Positions 56,085-64,000 of a DNA stretch of 64,000 nucleotides are shown piece by piece. Location of the stretch: contig JAUYLL010000125.1 in assembly GCA_030698375.1 (NCBI GenBank), positions 62,001 through 126,000 on the forward strand, read 5' to 3'. Made by a program: the position numbers and the translations under genes. The notes under the pieces were generated by a model. The model saw nothing but the letters and a program-made list of their open reading frames with translations, did no database searches and was not told the origin of the DNA. Positions within the stretch are counted from its first letter, which is position 1. Each line of letters begins with the position of its first letter. This stretch comes from Nocardioides sp. (GTDB lineage Bacteria; Actinomycetota; Actinomycetes; Propionibacteriales; Nocardioidaceae).

Positions 56085-56774
56085 TCACTGCTGGTAGCCG
56101 TAGACGCCGCGCGACTGGTCGCGAATGACGTGACCCTCCTCGAGCTCGATCACCCGCTTGCGCATCTGGTCGACGATCCCGGCGTCGTGGGTGGCCATCA
56201 CCACGGTGGTGCCGGTGCGATTGATCCGGTCGAGCAGCTTCATGATGCCGACCGAGGTGTTGGGGTCCAGGTTGCCCGTGGGCTCGTCGGCGATGAGGAT
56301 CATCGGCCGGTTCACGAACGCCCGCGCCACCGCGACGCGCTGCTGCTCGCCACCGGAGAGCTCGTCGGGCATCCGGCCGCCCTTGCCCTCCAGGCCCACC
56401 AGCTCCAGCGTCTCCGGGACCACCTTGTTGATGTGGGCCCGAGGCTTGCCGATCACCTGCAGGGCGAACGCAACGTTCTCGGAGACGGTCTTGTTGGGCA
56501 GCAGGCGGAAGTCCTGGAAGACGGTGCCGATCTGGCGGCGCAGGCCGGGGACCTTCCAGCCGGCGAGCCTGTTGATCTCCTTGCCGGCGACGTAGACCTT
56601 GCCGCTCGTGGGACGGGCCTCACGGAGCACCAGGCGCAGGAAGGTCGACTTGCCGGAGCCGGAGGCACCGACCAGGAAGACGAACTCGCCCTTCGCGACC
56701 TCGACCGTCACCGAGTCGAGGGCAGCACGGCCCTGCCCGGCATAGCTCTTGGTCACGTTCTCGAAGCGGATCAC
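56085..56774 (-). CDS. ftsE: Cell division ATP-binding protein FtsE
   Basis: A 229-residue ABC ATPase with Walker [14 protein letters not shown], signature [16 protein letters not shown] and Walker [13 protein letters not shown]. It drives FtsX. GTG at 56774 gives the normal [13 protein letters not shown] start; the long track ORF runs upstream through the racemase gene out of frame. Confidence 0.96.
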   Translation of the reverse strand: MIRFENVTKSYAGQGRAALDSVTVEVAKGEFVFLVGASGSGKSTFLRLVLREARPTSGKVYVAGKEINRLAGWKVPGLRRQIGTVFQDFRLLPNKTVSENVAFALQVIGKPRAHINKVVPETLELVGLEGKGGRMPDELSGGEQQRVAVARAFVNRPMILIADEPTGNLDPNTSVGIMKLLDRINRTGTTVVMATHDAGIVDQMRKRVIELEEGHVIRDQSRGVYGYQQ

Positions 56775-56785
56775 GGGGTTCGACT

Positions 56786-57475
56786 CTAGGCGAGCGCGCG
56801 GTCGAGAGCGGCAGCGACATGCAGGGCCGAGCTTCCGAAGAGGGGCAGCTCGGCGTCGGCCTGGTGGACCAGCATCTCCAGCTCGGCGCACCCGAGCACC
56901 ACGCCCTGGGCGCCGGCATCCCACAGCTCGTCGATCACCGAGACGACCCGCTTGCGCGAGGCGTTCACGACGTGGCCGTGCACGAGCTCGTCGTAGATGA
57001 TCCGGTTCAGGTCCGCGTGCCGCTCGGGGTGGGGGACGACGACCTTCAGCCCGTGCGAGCCGAGGCGGTCGCTGAAGAACTGCCGCCCCATGGTGAAGGA
57101 GGTGCCGAGCAGCCCCACGGTGGTCAGCCCCTTCTCCTCGATGCTGGCCGCGAGGACGTCGGCGAGGTGCAGTAACGGGATGTCCACGGCGTCGGCGACC
57201 TGGTCGGCGACCCGGTGGAAGGCGGTCGTCGCCAGCAGCAGGAAGTCGGCCCCCGCGGCCTCGACACCGCGGGCCGAACGGGCGAGGATCTCGGCGATCT
57301 CGTCCCACCGCTCCTCGGCCTGGAGCGCGCTCACCTCGGCGAACTCCACCGAGCTCATGACGGTGCGGGCGGAGTGCAGGCCCCCGAGACGGTCCTCGAC
57401 GCCACGGTTGAGCTGCTCGTAGTAGTGCAGGCTGCTCTCCCAGCCCATGCCCCCGATGATCCCGATCGTCTGCAC
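56786..57475 (-). CDS. Aspartate/glutamate racemase family protein
   Basis: A 229-residue PLP-free racemase fold. [20 protein letters not shown] opens it; the first catalytic Cys position reads [11 protein letters not shown], with Thr where aspartate racemases usually have Cys-Asn-Thr, while the second is intact as [11 protein letters not shown]. Loss of one Cys may abolish racemisation or change the reaction. GTG at 57475 overlaps nothing but lies two bases after the prfB stop. It is inserted between prfB and ftsE. Confidence 0.82.
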   Translation of the reverse strand: MQTIGIIGGMGWESSLHYYEQLNRGVEDRLGGLHSARTVMSSVEFAEVSALQAEERWDEIAEILARSARGVEAAGADFLLLATTAFHRVADQVADAVDIPLLHLADVLAASIEEKGLTTVGLLGTSFTMGRQFFSDRLGSHGLKVVVPHPERHADLNRIIYDELVHGHVVNASRKRVVSVIDELWDAGAQGVVLGCAELEMLVHQADAELPLFGSSALHVAAALDRALA

Positions 57476-57477
57476 GC

Positions 57478-58593
57478 TCAGACCTCCGCCTTGTCGGCTC
57501 CACGGCGCCAGCGGATGCCGGCCTCGAGGAACGCGTCGATGTCGCCGTCGAAGACTGCCTGCGGGTTGCCGGACTCGAACTCGGTCCGCAGGTCCTTGAC
57601 CAGCTGGTAGGGGTGCAGCACGTAGTTGCGCATCTGGTCGCCCCAGCTGGCCTGCACGTCGCCCTTGAGGTCGTCGAGGTGCGCCTTCTCCTCGGCCTTC
57701 TTCATCGCCAGCAGCTTGGCCTTGAGCACCACCATGGCACTCGCCTTGTTCTGCAGCTGTGACTTCTCGTTCTGGCACGAGACCACGACGCCGGTCGGGA
57801 TGTGGGTCAGCCGCACGGCCGAGTCGGTGGTGTTGACCGACTGCCCGCCGGGGCCGCCGGAGCGGTAGACGTCGGTGCGGACGTCCTCGTCGGGGATGTC
57901 GATCTCGTCGGTCTGCTCCAGCACCGGCACCACCTCGACGGCGGCGAAGGAGGTCTGGCGGCGCCCCTGGTTGTCGAAGGGGCTGATCCGCACCAGCCGG
58001 TGGGTACCGGACTCGACCGAGAGCGTGCCGTAGGCGTACGGCGCATGGACGGCGAAGGTCGCGGACTTCAGCCCGGCCTCCTCGGCGTACGACGTGTCGA
58101 AGACCTCGACGGGGTAGCGGTTGCGCTCGGCCCAGCGCGTGTACATCCGCATCAGCATCTCGGCGAAGTCGGCGGCGTCGACCCCGCCGGCGCCGGCGCG
58201 GATGATGACCAGCGCCTCGCGGGCGTCGTACTCGCCGGAGAGGAGGGTGCGGACCTCCAGCAGCTCGACCGCCTTCGTGATCTTCACCAGATCGGCCTCG
58301 GCCTCGGCCATCGTGTCGGCGTCGGACTCCTCCTTTGCGAGCTCGGCGAGGACGGAGAGGTCGTCGAGGCGATCCTGCAGCGAGGTGAAGCGGTCCAGCT
58401 CGCCCTGCAGCGCGGAGAGCCGTCCGGTCACCCGCTGGGCGTTGGGCTGGTCGTCCCAGAGGTCGGGCGCGGCCACCTGCTCCCCGAGGTCTGCCATCTC
58501 GCGTCGCATGGCCTCGAGGTCGAGGACCTGCTCCACGGTGTGCATCGTCGCCTGGAGGTTCTTGATCTTGGTTTCGAAGTCGGGGCCAGCCAC
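57478..58593 (-). CDS. prfB: Peptide chain release factor 2
   Basis: A 371-residue factor. The stop-codon recognition motif is [10 protein letters not shown] (SPF, as in RF2), and the catalytic loop is [14 protein letters not shown]. The N-terminal domain is helical. GTG at 58593 gives a full-length start with no frameshift site, so the programmed frameshift known in E. coli is absent. First gene of the prfB-racemase-ftsEX cluster. Confidence 0.96.
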   Translation of the reverse strand: MAGPDFETKIKNLQATMHTVEQVLDLEAMRREMADLGEQVAAPDLWDDQPNAQRVTGRLSALQGELDRFTSLQDRLDDLSVLAELAKEESDADTMAEAEADLVKITKAVELLEVRTLLSGEYDAREALVIIRAGAGGVDAADFAEMLMRMYTRWAERNRYPVEVFDTSYAEEAGLKSATFAVHAPYAYGTLSVESGTHRLVRISPFDNQGRRQTSFAAVEVVPVLEQTDEIDIPDEDVRTDVYRSGGPGGQSVNTTDSAVRLTHIPTGVVVSCQNEKSQLQNKASAMVVLKAKLLAMKKAEEKAHLDDLKGDVQASWGDQMRNYVLHPYQLVKDLRTEFESGNPQAVFDGDIDAFLEAGIRWRRGADKAEV

Positions 58594-58676
58594 ACCGCGA
58601 AGGTTACGCGCCGGACCAGGGGGTACGCCTCCTGGGAGCATCCGGCGTCCCGACCGACCGGACGGAGGAGGACACG

Positions 58677-59006
58677 ATGGCCCCGAAGGAGTGGAGCGCG
58701 AAGCGCGAGCGCCAGTACGAGCACGTCAAGGACGGGCTCGAGGACCGCGGCCGCAGCGAGGAGACGGCGAAGGAGATCGCCGCTCGCACGGTCAACAAGG
58801 AGCGGGCCCGCTCCGGGGAGTCCGACCAGGCCAGCAGGACCTCCACCCAGGACATCTCCTCCGGGCGTCGGGGCGGCAAGCGCGCGCACCAGGGCGCCGG
58901 CGGCCGCACCAAGGACCAGCTGTACGCCGAGGCCCGGAAGAAGGGCGTGCGAGGGCGCTCGTCGATGTCGAAATCCGACCTCGAGAAGGCGCTCGACCGG
59001 GGGTAG
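58677..59006 (+). CDS. Basic small protein with Rho-N/SAP-like C-terminus
   Basis: A 109-residue, very basic protein. It begins [20 protein letters not shown] and has [15 protein letters not shown] in the middle, with a C-terminal helix pair ([15 protein letters not shown]) resembling Rho-N/SAP nucleic-acid binding folds. Homologues are often labelled plasmid stabilisation protein without proof. Short upstream GGAGGA ribosome site. Likely a nucleoid or stress protein. Confidence 0.8.
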   Translation: MAPKEWSAKRERQYEHVKDGLEDRGRSEETAKEIAARTVNKERARSGESDQASRTSTQDISSGRRGGKRAHQGAGGRTKDQLYAEARKKGVRGRSSMSKSDLEKALDRG

Positions 59007-59050
59007 GTGGAATAATGGGCAGCCCTGTCCCGTCCCAAGGAGGGCCGACC

Positions 59051-59755
59051 ATGGCGGCCGCAGACCCGTCCGTCTTCGCCCACATCGCCCGGCTCCTCGA
59101 GGCGGAGCCCGGCACCCAGGCCACGCTCGACCAAATCTCGACGCTGGCCCAGCAGGCGATCGTCTGCGACCACGCCGGCATCAGCCTGCTCCACGCCCGC
59201 AAGCACGTCGAGACCGCGGCCGCGAGCGCCGAGGTCATCGAGCGGGCCGACGCACTGCAGTACGAGCTCGGCGAGGGTCCCTGCCTCCAGGCGATCTGGA
59301 GCCACGACACGTTCGTGGTCGAGGACATGGCCACCGACGAGCGCTGGCCCCGGTGGGGCCCGGCCGCCGCCGAGCTGGGTCTGCGCAGCATCCTGGCGGT
59401 GCGGCTGTTCACCAGCGGCCAGACCCACGGCGCGCTCAACCTCTACGCGAGCACACCGCGCCGCTTCGACGCCGACGACGTCGCGGTGGCGCACATCTAC
59501 GCCACCCACGCCTCGGTGGCGCTGGCCGCGACCCGGCAGGAGGACAACCTCCGCAGGGCGGTCGACGCGCGCCACCTGGTGGGCCAGGCGCAGGGCATCC
59601 TCATGGAGCGCTACGACGTCGACGCCGATCGGGCGTTCGAGGTGATGCGGCGCTACTCCCAGGTCTCGAACACCAAGCTCCGCACGATCGCCGAGCAGGT
59701 GGTCGCCGGCAGGACGCTCACCGACCCGCTGTCAGGCAACGAGCTCCCGGCGTAG
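59051..59755 (+). CDS. GAF and ANTAR domain protein
   Basis: A 234-residue regulator. Residues about 30-165 are GAF (ELGEGPCLQAIWSHDTFVVE, LFTSGQTHGALNLYAS). Residues about 175-230 are ANTAR (LVGQAQGILMERYDVDADRA), an RNA-binding antitermination helix set. ATG at 59051 has AAGGAGG eight bases before it and is preferred over 59014. Its end overlaps the end of the sigma factor gene by 24 bases. Confidence 0.9.
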   Translation: MAAADPSVFAHIARLLEAEPGTQATLDQISTLAQQAIVCDHAGISLLHARKHVETAAASAEVIERADALQYELGEGPCLQAIWSHDTFVVEDMATDERWPRWGPAAAELGLRSILAVRLFTSGQTHGALNLYASTPRRFDADDVAVAHIYATHASVALAATRQEDNLRRAVDARHLVGQAQGILMERYDVDADRAFEVMRRYSQVSNTKLRTIAEQVVAGRTLTDPLSGNELPA

Positions 59756-60580
59756 GTCACCGAGGATCCGGCGCAGCAGGCGCGAGACCTGCATCTGACT
59801 GACACCGATCTCGGCGCCGACCTGCTCCTGGGTGAGCCCCTTGACGAAGCGGAGCTCAACGATGCGCCGGTCCCGCTCGGAGAGCTGACCCATCGCCTGG
59901 TCGAGCAGGATGCGCGCCTCCGCGCGCTCGAGGTCGGTGTCCTCGACCCAGAGCCGGTCCGCGACGGTGCCCGTCGCGCCGGCGGGAGCCTCGAGCGAGG
60001 TCGGGGTAAAGCAGCCGTCGGCCGACAGCGCCTCGATGACCTCCTCGACGTCGACCATCAGCTCCGCGGCGATCTCGGTGGGGCGGGCCCCGCGTCCGAG
60101 ACGCTGCTGCAGATCCTCGCGGGCGGCCCCGATGCGCGGGAGGAGCTCCTGGACCCGGCGGGTGGGTCGCACCATCCAGCCGTGGTCGCGGAAGTGTCGC
60201 TTGACCTCGCCGGAGACCGTCGGCACGGCGAAGGAGAGGAAGTCACGCCCGTACGACGGGTCGAAGCCGCGGACCGCCTTCACCAGGCCGAGGTAGGCGA
60301 CCTGACGCAGGTCGTCCTCGTCGATGCCACGGTTGCGGTAGCGCCGGGCCACGCCTTCGGCGACCGGCATGTTGACGCGGACGACCTCCTCGGCGAGGAA
60401 CTCGCGCCGAGCTGCCTCGGACCCGTCGTCGGCACACGCGTGCAGCTGCTGGAGCAGGTCACGGGTACGGGTGGAACGGTCGTCGGTCGGCGCCTCGGCG
60501 ACGGCGGTGCGGTCATCGGTCGGTACGTCGACGACGGCGGTGTGGTCGTCGGTAGGTGCTTCGAGAAGAGCGGAACTCAT
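59732..60580 (-). CDS. SigB/SigF/SigG-type RNA polymerase sigma factor
   Basis: A 282-residue sigma-70 factor with regions 2-4: RGIDEDDLRQVAYLGLVKAV and GRDFLSFAVPTVSGEVKRHF (region 2), a region 3 helix, and LSERDRRIVELRFVKGLTQEQ with QMQVSRLLRR (region 4 HTH). ATG at 60580 was chosen. The first 39 residues contain three 11-residue repeats (APTDDHTAV, VPTDDRTAV, APTDDRSTR), a flexible tail. Probably controlled by partner switching with a SpoIIE phosphatase like the one at 34.3 kb. Confidence 0.92.
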   Translation of the reverse strand: MSSALLEAPTDDHTAVVDVPTDDRTAVAEAPTDDRSTRTRDLLQQLHACADDGSEAARREFLAEEVVRVNMPVAEGVARRYRNRGIDEDDLRQVAYLGLVKAVRGFDPSYGRDFLSFAVPTVSGEVKRHFRDHGWMVRPTRRVQELLPRIGAAREDLQQRLGRGARPTEIAAELMVDVEEVIEALSADGCFTPTSLEAPAGATGTVADRLWVEDTDLERAEARILLDQAMGQLSERDRRIVELRFVKGLTQEQVGAEIGVSQMQVSRLLRRILGDLRRELVA

Positions 60581-60703
60581 CGCGTGGGCCCCTTGGGTTG
60601 CGTCGCGATCGGGGGTGGCACGCTGTTTGACCACTCTCGGTTGAGTGAACCAGCGGCGCACCCAGACCTCACCATCCCCCGCGTCCGGTGGGCCCAAACC
60701 CCC

Positions 60704-62158
60704 TCACACCGGTCGGAACACCATCTCCTCGTCGAGGTCGGTGCGCTTGTGGTCGATGTGGTCGAGGACCCAGTTCTGCCGGACCGTCCACGGACGGTGC
60801 CGGCCCTGCTTGGGCAGGGTGCTCTCGACCCGCTTCACGTAGCCCGCCTGCAGGTCGAGGATCGGGGCCTCCTCCCCGCGCGAACCCTCCGGGTCGGGCA
60901 TCCCGAACGCGTAGCCGTGCTCGTCGAGGTGGTTGAGGAACCGGGCGACGTACTGGTTGGAAAGGTCGGCGCGCAGCGTCCAGGAGGCATTCGTGTAGCC
61001 GATGCACCAGGCGAGGTTCGGGACGCCCGAGAACATCAGGCCCTTGTAGACGAACAGGTCGTGCGGGTCGATCTCCCGGCCGTCGACCTCGAGCGCGATC
61101 TTCCCGAAGGAGACAACCTGGAGACCCGTCGCGGTGACGACGACGTCGGCGTCGAGGTGCTCACCACCGCGCAGCGCGATGCCCTTGGGTGTGAAGGTCT
61201 CGATCTGGTCGGTGACGATCGAGGCCTTGCCTGCCTTGATGGTCCGGAAGAGGTCACCGTCGGGCACGATGCACAGCCGCTGGTCCCATGGGTTGTAGCG
61301 GGGGGTCAGGTGCTTGACGTCGAAGTCCTCGGGCAGCTGCGCCGTGGCCTGCTTAAGCAGCACCTTCCGCGCAGGGCCGGGAAGCTTGCGGCAGAACTGG
61401 TAGAAGGCCAGTGCGAGCCCGGCGTGCTTGAGCCGGGTGATGCGGTGCGCCACCCCAGCAGGCAGGACCTTGCGCAGGAGTGCGGCCTGCTGGTCCAACT
61501 GCGGGAGCGCGGTGATGTACGTCGGCGAGCGCTGGAGCATGGTGACGTGACCGGCCTCGTCGGCCATCGACGGGATCAGCGTGATGGCGGTGGCACCGCT
61601 GCCGATGACCACCACCCGCTTGTCGGCGTAGTCGAGGTCGTCGGGCCAGAACTGCGGGTGGACGACCTGGCCCTCGTAGTCCTCGATCCCGGGGAACTCG
61701 GGGGCGAAGCCGCGGTCGTAGTCGTAGTAGCCGCTGCACAGGTAGAGGAAACGCGCGGTCAGCGTGACCGTCTCCTCCCCCGAGCCGCCGTCGACGTTGC
61801 TCACGACCGTCCAGCAGGCGTCCTCGGTGGACCAGGACGCGCGGACGACGCGGTGGCCGAACCGGATGTTCTCGAGGATGCCGTTCTCCCGCGCGGTGTC
61901 CTCGATGTAGGTCCGGATGTCCTCGCCGTCGGCGATCGCCTTCTCGTGCGTCCACGGCTTGAACGGGTAGCTCAGCGTGTACATGTCGGAGTCGGAGCGG
62001 ATGCCTGGGTAGCGGAAGAGGTCCCAGGTGCCGCCGATGGCGTCGCGGGACTCGAGGATGGCGTAGCGCTTCCCGGGGCTCATCTCCTGCAGGCGGTAGG
62101 CCGCGCCGACACCGGAGAGGCCGGCGCCCACGATCAGGACGTCGAGGTCAGGGGTCAT
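60704..62158 (-). CDS. Flavin-containing monooxygenase (Baeyer-Villiger/EthA-like)
   Basis: A 484-residue FAD enzyme. FAD motif IVGAGLSGVGAAYRLQE, the linking GGTWDLFRYPGIRSDSDMYT, and the NADPH motif VVVIGSGATAITL are present, as in EthA-type Baeyer-Villiger monooxygenases. It should oxidise ketones or sulfides. ATG at 62158 shares one base with the P450 stop (TGATG), so both enzymes are made together and probably act on one substrate path. Confidence 0.92.
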   Translation of the reverse strand: MTPDLDVLIVGAGLSGVGAAYRLQEMSPGKRYAILESRDAIGGTWDLFRYPGIRSDSDMYTLSYPFKPWTHEKAIADGEDIRTYIEDTARENGILENIRFGHRVVRASWSTEDACWTVVSNVDGGSGEETVTLTARFLYLCSGYYDYDRGFAPEFPGIEDYEGQVVHPQFWPDDLDYADKRVVVIGSGATAITLIPSMADEAGHVTMLQRSPTYITALPQLDQQAALLRKVLPAGVAHRITRLKHAGLALAFYQFCRKLPGPARKVLLKQATAQLPEDFDVKHLTPRYNPWDQRLCIVPDGDLFRTIKAGKASIVTDQIETFTPKGIALRGGEHLDADVVVTATGLQVVSFGKIALEVDGREIDPHDLFVYKGLMFSGVPNLAWCIGYTNASWTLRADLSNQYVARFLNHLDEHGYAFGMPDPEGSRGEEAPILDLQAGYVKRVESTLPKQGRHRPWTVRQNWVLDHIDHKRTDLDEEMVFRPV

Positions 62159-63582
62159 CAGAGGATCCTCTCGGGGCTGCCGGTGGGGCTGGTCGGGACC
62201 CGGGGGGTCAGGTCGACGCGCAGGTGCTCGGGCATGAGGGTCAGTCTCTCCTCGATCTGAAGCTCGTAGGAGGAGTCGGGGCGCAGGTCGTAGCGGTGCA
62301 GCAGCATCGCCAGCACCAGGAGCGCCTCGTGGAGGGCGAACTGGCGACCGATGCAGGCACGCTCGCCGGTCCCGAACGGCTTGTAGCTGTGAGCGGGCCG
62401 GCCCCGGCTGCGCTCGGGCAGGAACCGGTCGGGGTCGAAGACGTCGGCGTCCTCGCCCCAGACCTCGGGATCGCGGTGCACGAGCGGGAGCAACACCAGC
62501 GCCCAGTCGCCCGGCCGCATCCGGTGACCCGTGCTCAGCGTGGTGGGCTCGCGCGGGGTGCGGGCGAAGCCCGGGACGGTTGGCCACAGCCGCAGGCCCT
62601 CGTCGAGGCAGCGGCGCAGGTAGCGGAACTTCGGGACCTGCTCGAACGTCGGTACGGCGTCCGGGTCGGGCCCGAGCACCTCGTCGGTCTCCGCCTGGGC
62701 CCGCGCCAGCGCGGCGGGGTCACGGGTGAGGTAGTGGAGTGCGAAGGAGAGCGCCCCCGACGTCGTCTCGTGGCCGGCCACCAGGAAGGTGAGCATCTGG
62801 TAGCGGATCGCGGTGTCGCTGAGCCGCTCGCCGGTCTCGGGGTGTGCCTGCTCGAGCATGATCCCCAGCAGGTCCTGCTGGTCCCCGCCGTCGCGGCGGC
62901 GGGTGCTGATCACCTCGTCGAGCAGCTCCTCGACGTAGGCGAGGTGGTGGGCGTTGCGCGCCTTGAGCCGCCGGATCGCGCGCTGGCCGCCCGGCATCGC
63001 CTCGAGCACGCCCTGGCGCTGCCCGCCGCGCAGCGCGGCGACCATCGCGGCGACAAAGGGGTGCGGCTCGTCGGTGGTGAAGGAGCCGAAGTCGCGGCTG
63101 AACGCCGCGCGGCTGATCGACTCCATCGTCAGCTTGGTCATCCCCGCCGCGACGTCGACGGGCCCGTCGGCCTGGTCCCAGGAGTCCAGCAGCTCGTGCG
63201 TGGCCTGGACGAAGACCTGGTGGTAGCGCTCCATCGCGGGGCGCGTGAACGCCGGCATCAGCAGGTCGTGGGCCAGCTGCCAGGCGGGCTCGTGGCGGTA
63301 GGCGGTGAACAGCCCGTCGCCGGCGTAGTCGCGCAGGGCCACGACCGCGGGGGTGAAGCCCTTCTCGAAGCGCTTCTCGTCGCAGAGCTCGGCGGCGAGC
63401 TCGACCGTGGTGGCGAAGACGAACTGCTGGCCGAAGATCTTGCGCGACGAGAGCGGGCCGAGCGTGCGGGCGTCGCGCAGGAAGCTCTGCAGGGGGCGAC
63501 GGCGGTCGACCCCGTGGAAGTCACCGACGAGCGGGATCCGGGGCGGGTGCGGCAGGCGCTGCCCATCCCAGTCGTTGCGCAT
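62158..63582 (-). CDS. Cytochrome P450, CYP102-like heme domain
   Basis: A 474-residue P450 with the oxygen motif VAGHETTSGAL, the ExxR motif in CLDEGLRLWP, and the heme loop FGTGERACIGRQFAL with the Cys ligand. The overall layout (PHPPRIPLVGDF near the start, SSRKIFGQQFVF) is that of the P450 BM3 heme domain, but with no reductase fused. A redox partner must come from elsewhere. ATG at 63582 is first in the operon with the monooxygenase; its promoter predicts a leaderless mRNA. Confidence 0.93.
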   Translation of the reverse strand: MRNDWDGQRLPHPPRIPLVGDFHGVDRRRPLQSFLRDARTLGPLSSRKIFGQQFVFATTVELAAELCDEKRFEKGFTPAVVALRDYAGDGLFTAYRHEPAWQLAHDLLMPAFTRPAMERYHQVFVQATHELLDSWDQADGPVDVAAGMTKLTMESISRAAFSRDFGSFTTDEPHPFVAAMVAALRGGQRQGVLEAMPGGQRAIRRLKARNAHHLAYVEELLDEVISTRRRDGGDQQDLLGIMLEQAHPETGERLSDTAIRYQMLTFLVAGHETTSGALSFALHYLTRDPAALARAQAETDEVLGPDPDAVPTFEQVPKFRYLRRCLDEGLRLWPTVPGFARTPREPTTLSTGHRMRPGDWALVLLPLVHRDPEVWGEDADVFDPDRFLPERSRGRPAHSYKPFGTGERACIGRQFALHEALLVLAMLLHRYDLRPDSSYELQIEERLTLMPEHLRVDLTPRVPTSPTGSPERIL

Positions 63583-63588
63583 GGGTTC

Positions 63589-63617
63589 AGTAGAGACAAC
63601 TGTTGAACCTGTGTCAA
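63589..63617 (-). promoter_or_regulatory. P450 promoter with overlapping inverted repeats
   Basis: On the minus strand TTGACA (63612-63617) and TCTACT (63589-63594) are 17 bases apart, a good sigma-70-like promoter. The -10 box ends six bases before the P450 ATG, so transcription should begin at or next to the start codon. CAACTGTTG (63597-63605) and TTGAACCTGTGTCAA lie in the spacer and -35, likely sites for the divergent TetR protein. Confidence 0.65.
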
Positions 63618-63640
63618 GTAGTAGGGATAGGATGTGGACC

Positions 63641-64000
63641 GTGTCCCGCACTCGCCTGTCCCCCGAGCAGCGCTCCGCGCAGCTGCTCGACCTCGGCGAG
63701 CAGCTCTTCGCCACCACCCCCTACGACGACGTGCACATCGAGAAGGTGGCCGAGATGGCCGGGGTCTCGCGCGGGCTGATGTACCACTACTTCCCGGGCA
63801 AGCGGGCGTTCTTCGCCGCGCTGGTGCGCCGGCACGTCGAGGCACTGGCCCGCGCGACCGAGCCGGACCCGGGGCTCCCGCCCTACGAGCAGCTGGCCCA
63901 CGGCGTCGAGGTGTTCCTCGACCACGTCCGCCGGCACCCGCTCGGCACCAAGACGATGCAGCGCGCGCTGGCCAGTGCGGATGCGGAGATGACCGAGGTC
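63641..64000 (+). CDS. TetR family regulator, cut off by the window end
   Basis: The first 120 residues are visible. LSPEQRSAQLLDLGEQLFAT and IEKVAEMAGVSRGLMYHYFPGKRAFF form the DNA-binding domain. GTG at 63641 with AGGAT upstream, or ATG at 63632, can start it. It is divergent from the P450-monooxygenase operon and shares its promoter region, so it likely represses that operon and itself. The C-terminus lies outside the window. Confidence 0.88.
   Translation, partial: MSRTRLSPEQRSAQLLDLGEQLFATTPYDDVHIEKVAEMAGVSRGLMYHYFPGKRAFFAALVRRHVEALARATEPDPGLPPYEQLAHGVEVFLDHVRRHPLGTKTMQRALASADAEMTEV

Noticed and set aside
57478-58641. Programmed frameshift in prfB
   Set aside because: The reading frame from GTG at 58593 is continuous and there is no in-frame early TGA with a slippery CTT, so no frameshift is needed.

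Overview
The window is chromosomal DNA of a very high-GC actinobacterium. The best fit is the Nocardioides/Nocardioidaceae group, judged from gene content rather than from any search. Pointers are codon third positions that are nearly all G or C, many GTG starts, ATGA/GTGA/TGATG gene overlaps, F420- and mycothiol-linked enzymes (LLM-class oxidoreductase, two DinB/maleylpyruvate-isomerase-fold proteins), an AosR-type DUF2017 protein, the Mec-CysO-CysM cysteine pathway, GAF-ANTAR and SigB/F-type regulators, and a tmRNA tag ending in ALAA.

Layout. 0-13.2 kb: tail of an FAD oxidoreductase, a SigK/RskA-type sigma/anti-sigma pair, tRNA-Lys, a SurA_N lipoprotein, a kinase-like phosphotransferase coupled to an F420 oxidoreductase, a large secreted penicillin-acylase-family hydrolase, a lone GroES-like protein, Bcp, an unusual short-arm tRNA-Leu, then rdgB, rph and an ABC-2 exporter. 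13.3-20.5 kb: a block matching the gene order I recall from Mycobacterium tuberculosis Rv1330c-Rv1341 (pncB, clpS, aosR, mec, cysO, cysM, murI, MBL hydrolase, rph, rdgB). Here a NYN-domain protein sits between cysO and cysM, and two small membrane proteins follow cysM. 20.5-36.4 kb: housekeeping and stress genes (enoyl-CoA hydratase, hppD with a divergent Lrp regulator, SF2 helicase, M43 protease, YqgE, malic enzyme, DUF3048 lipoprotein, a NlpC/P60 hydrolase under a c-di-AMP riboswitch, Dps, HIT, SpoIIE phosphatase).

36.4-50.5 kb is different. GC3 is lower, intergenic gaps are longer and there are at least five broken genes: pirin, HAD phosphatase, ABM monooxygenase, Crp/Fnr regulator and an IS256-type transposase. 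Intact genes are accessory: alpha/beta hydrolase, hemerythrin-like protein, two TetR/MMPL exporter units, VIT1 transporter, DUF6448 protein, signal peptidase I and a DUF2993 protein. The segment abuts the 3' end of ssrA (tmRNA), a common integration site, so I read it as a possible decayed genomic island.

50.5-60.6 kb: ssrA, a TetR/DinB pair, smpB, an M23 hydrolase, ftsX, ftsE, a racemase and prfB in the familiar actinobacterial order, then GAF-ANTAR and SigB/F-type genes. 60.7-64 kb: a flavin monooxygenase and a CYP102-like P450 in one operon, divergent from a truncated TetR gene. Their shared intergenic region carries a good promoter that predicts a leaderless P450 transcript. I saw no CRISPR array, rRNA or complete prophage.
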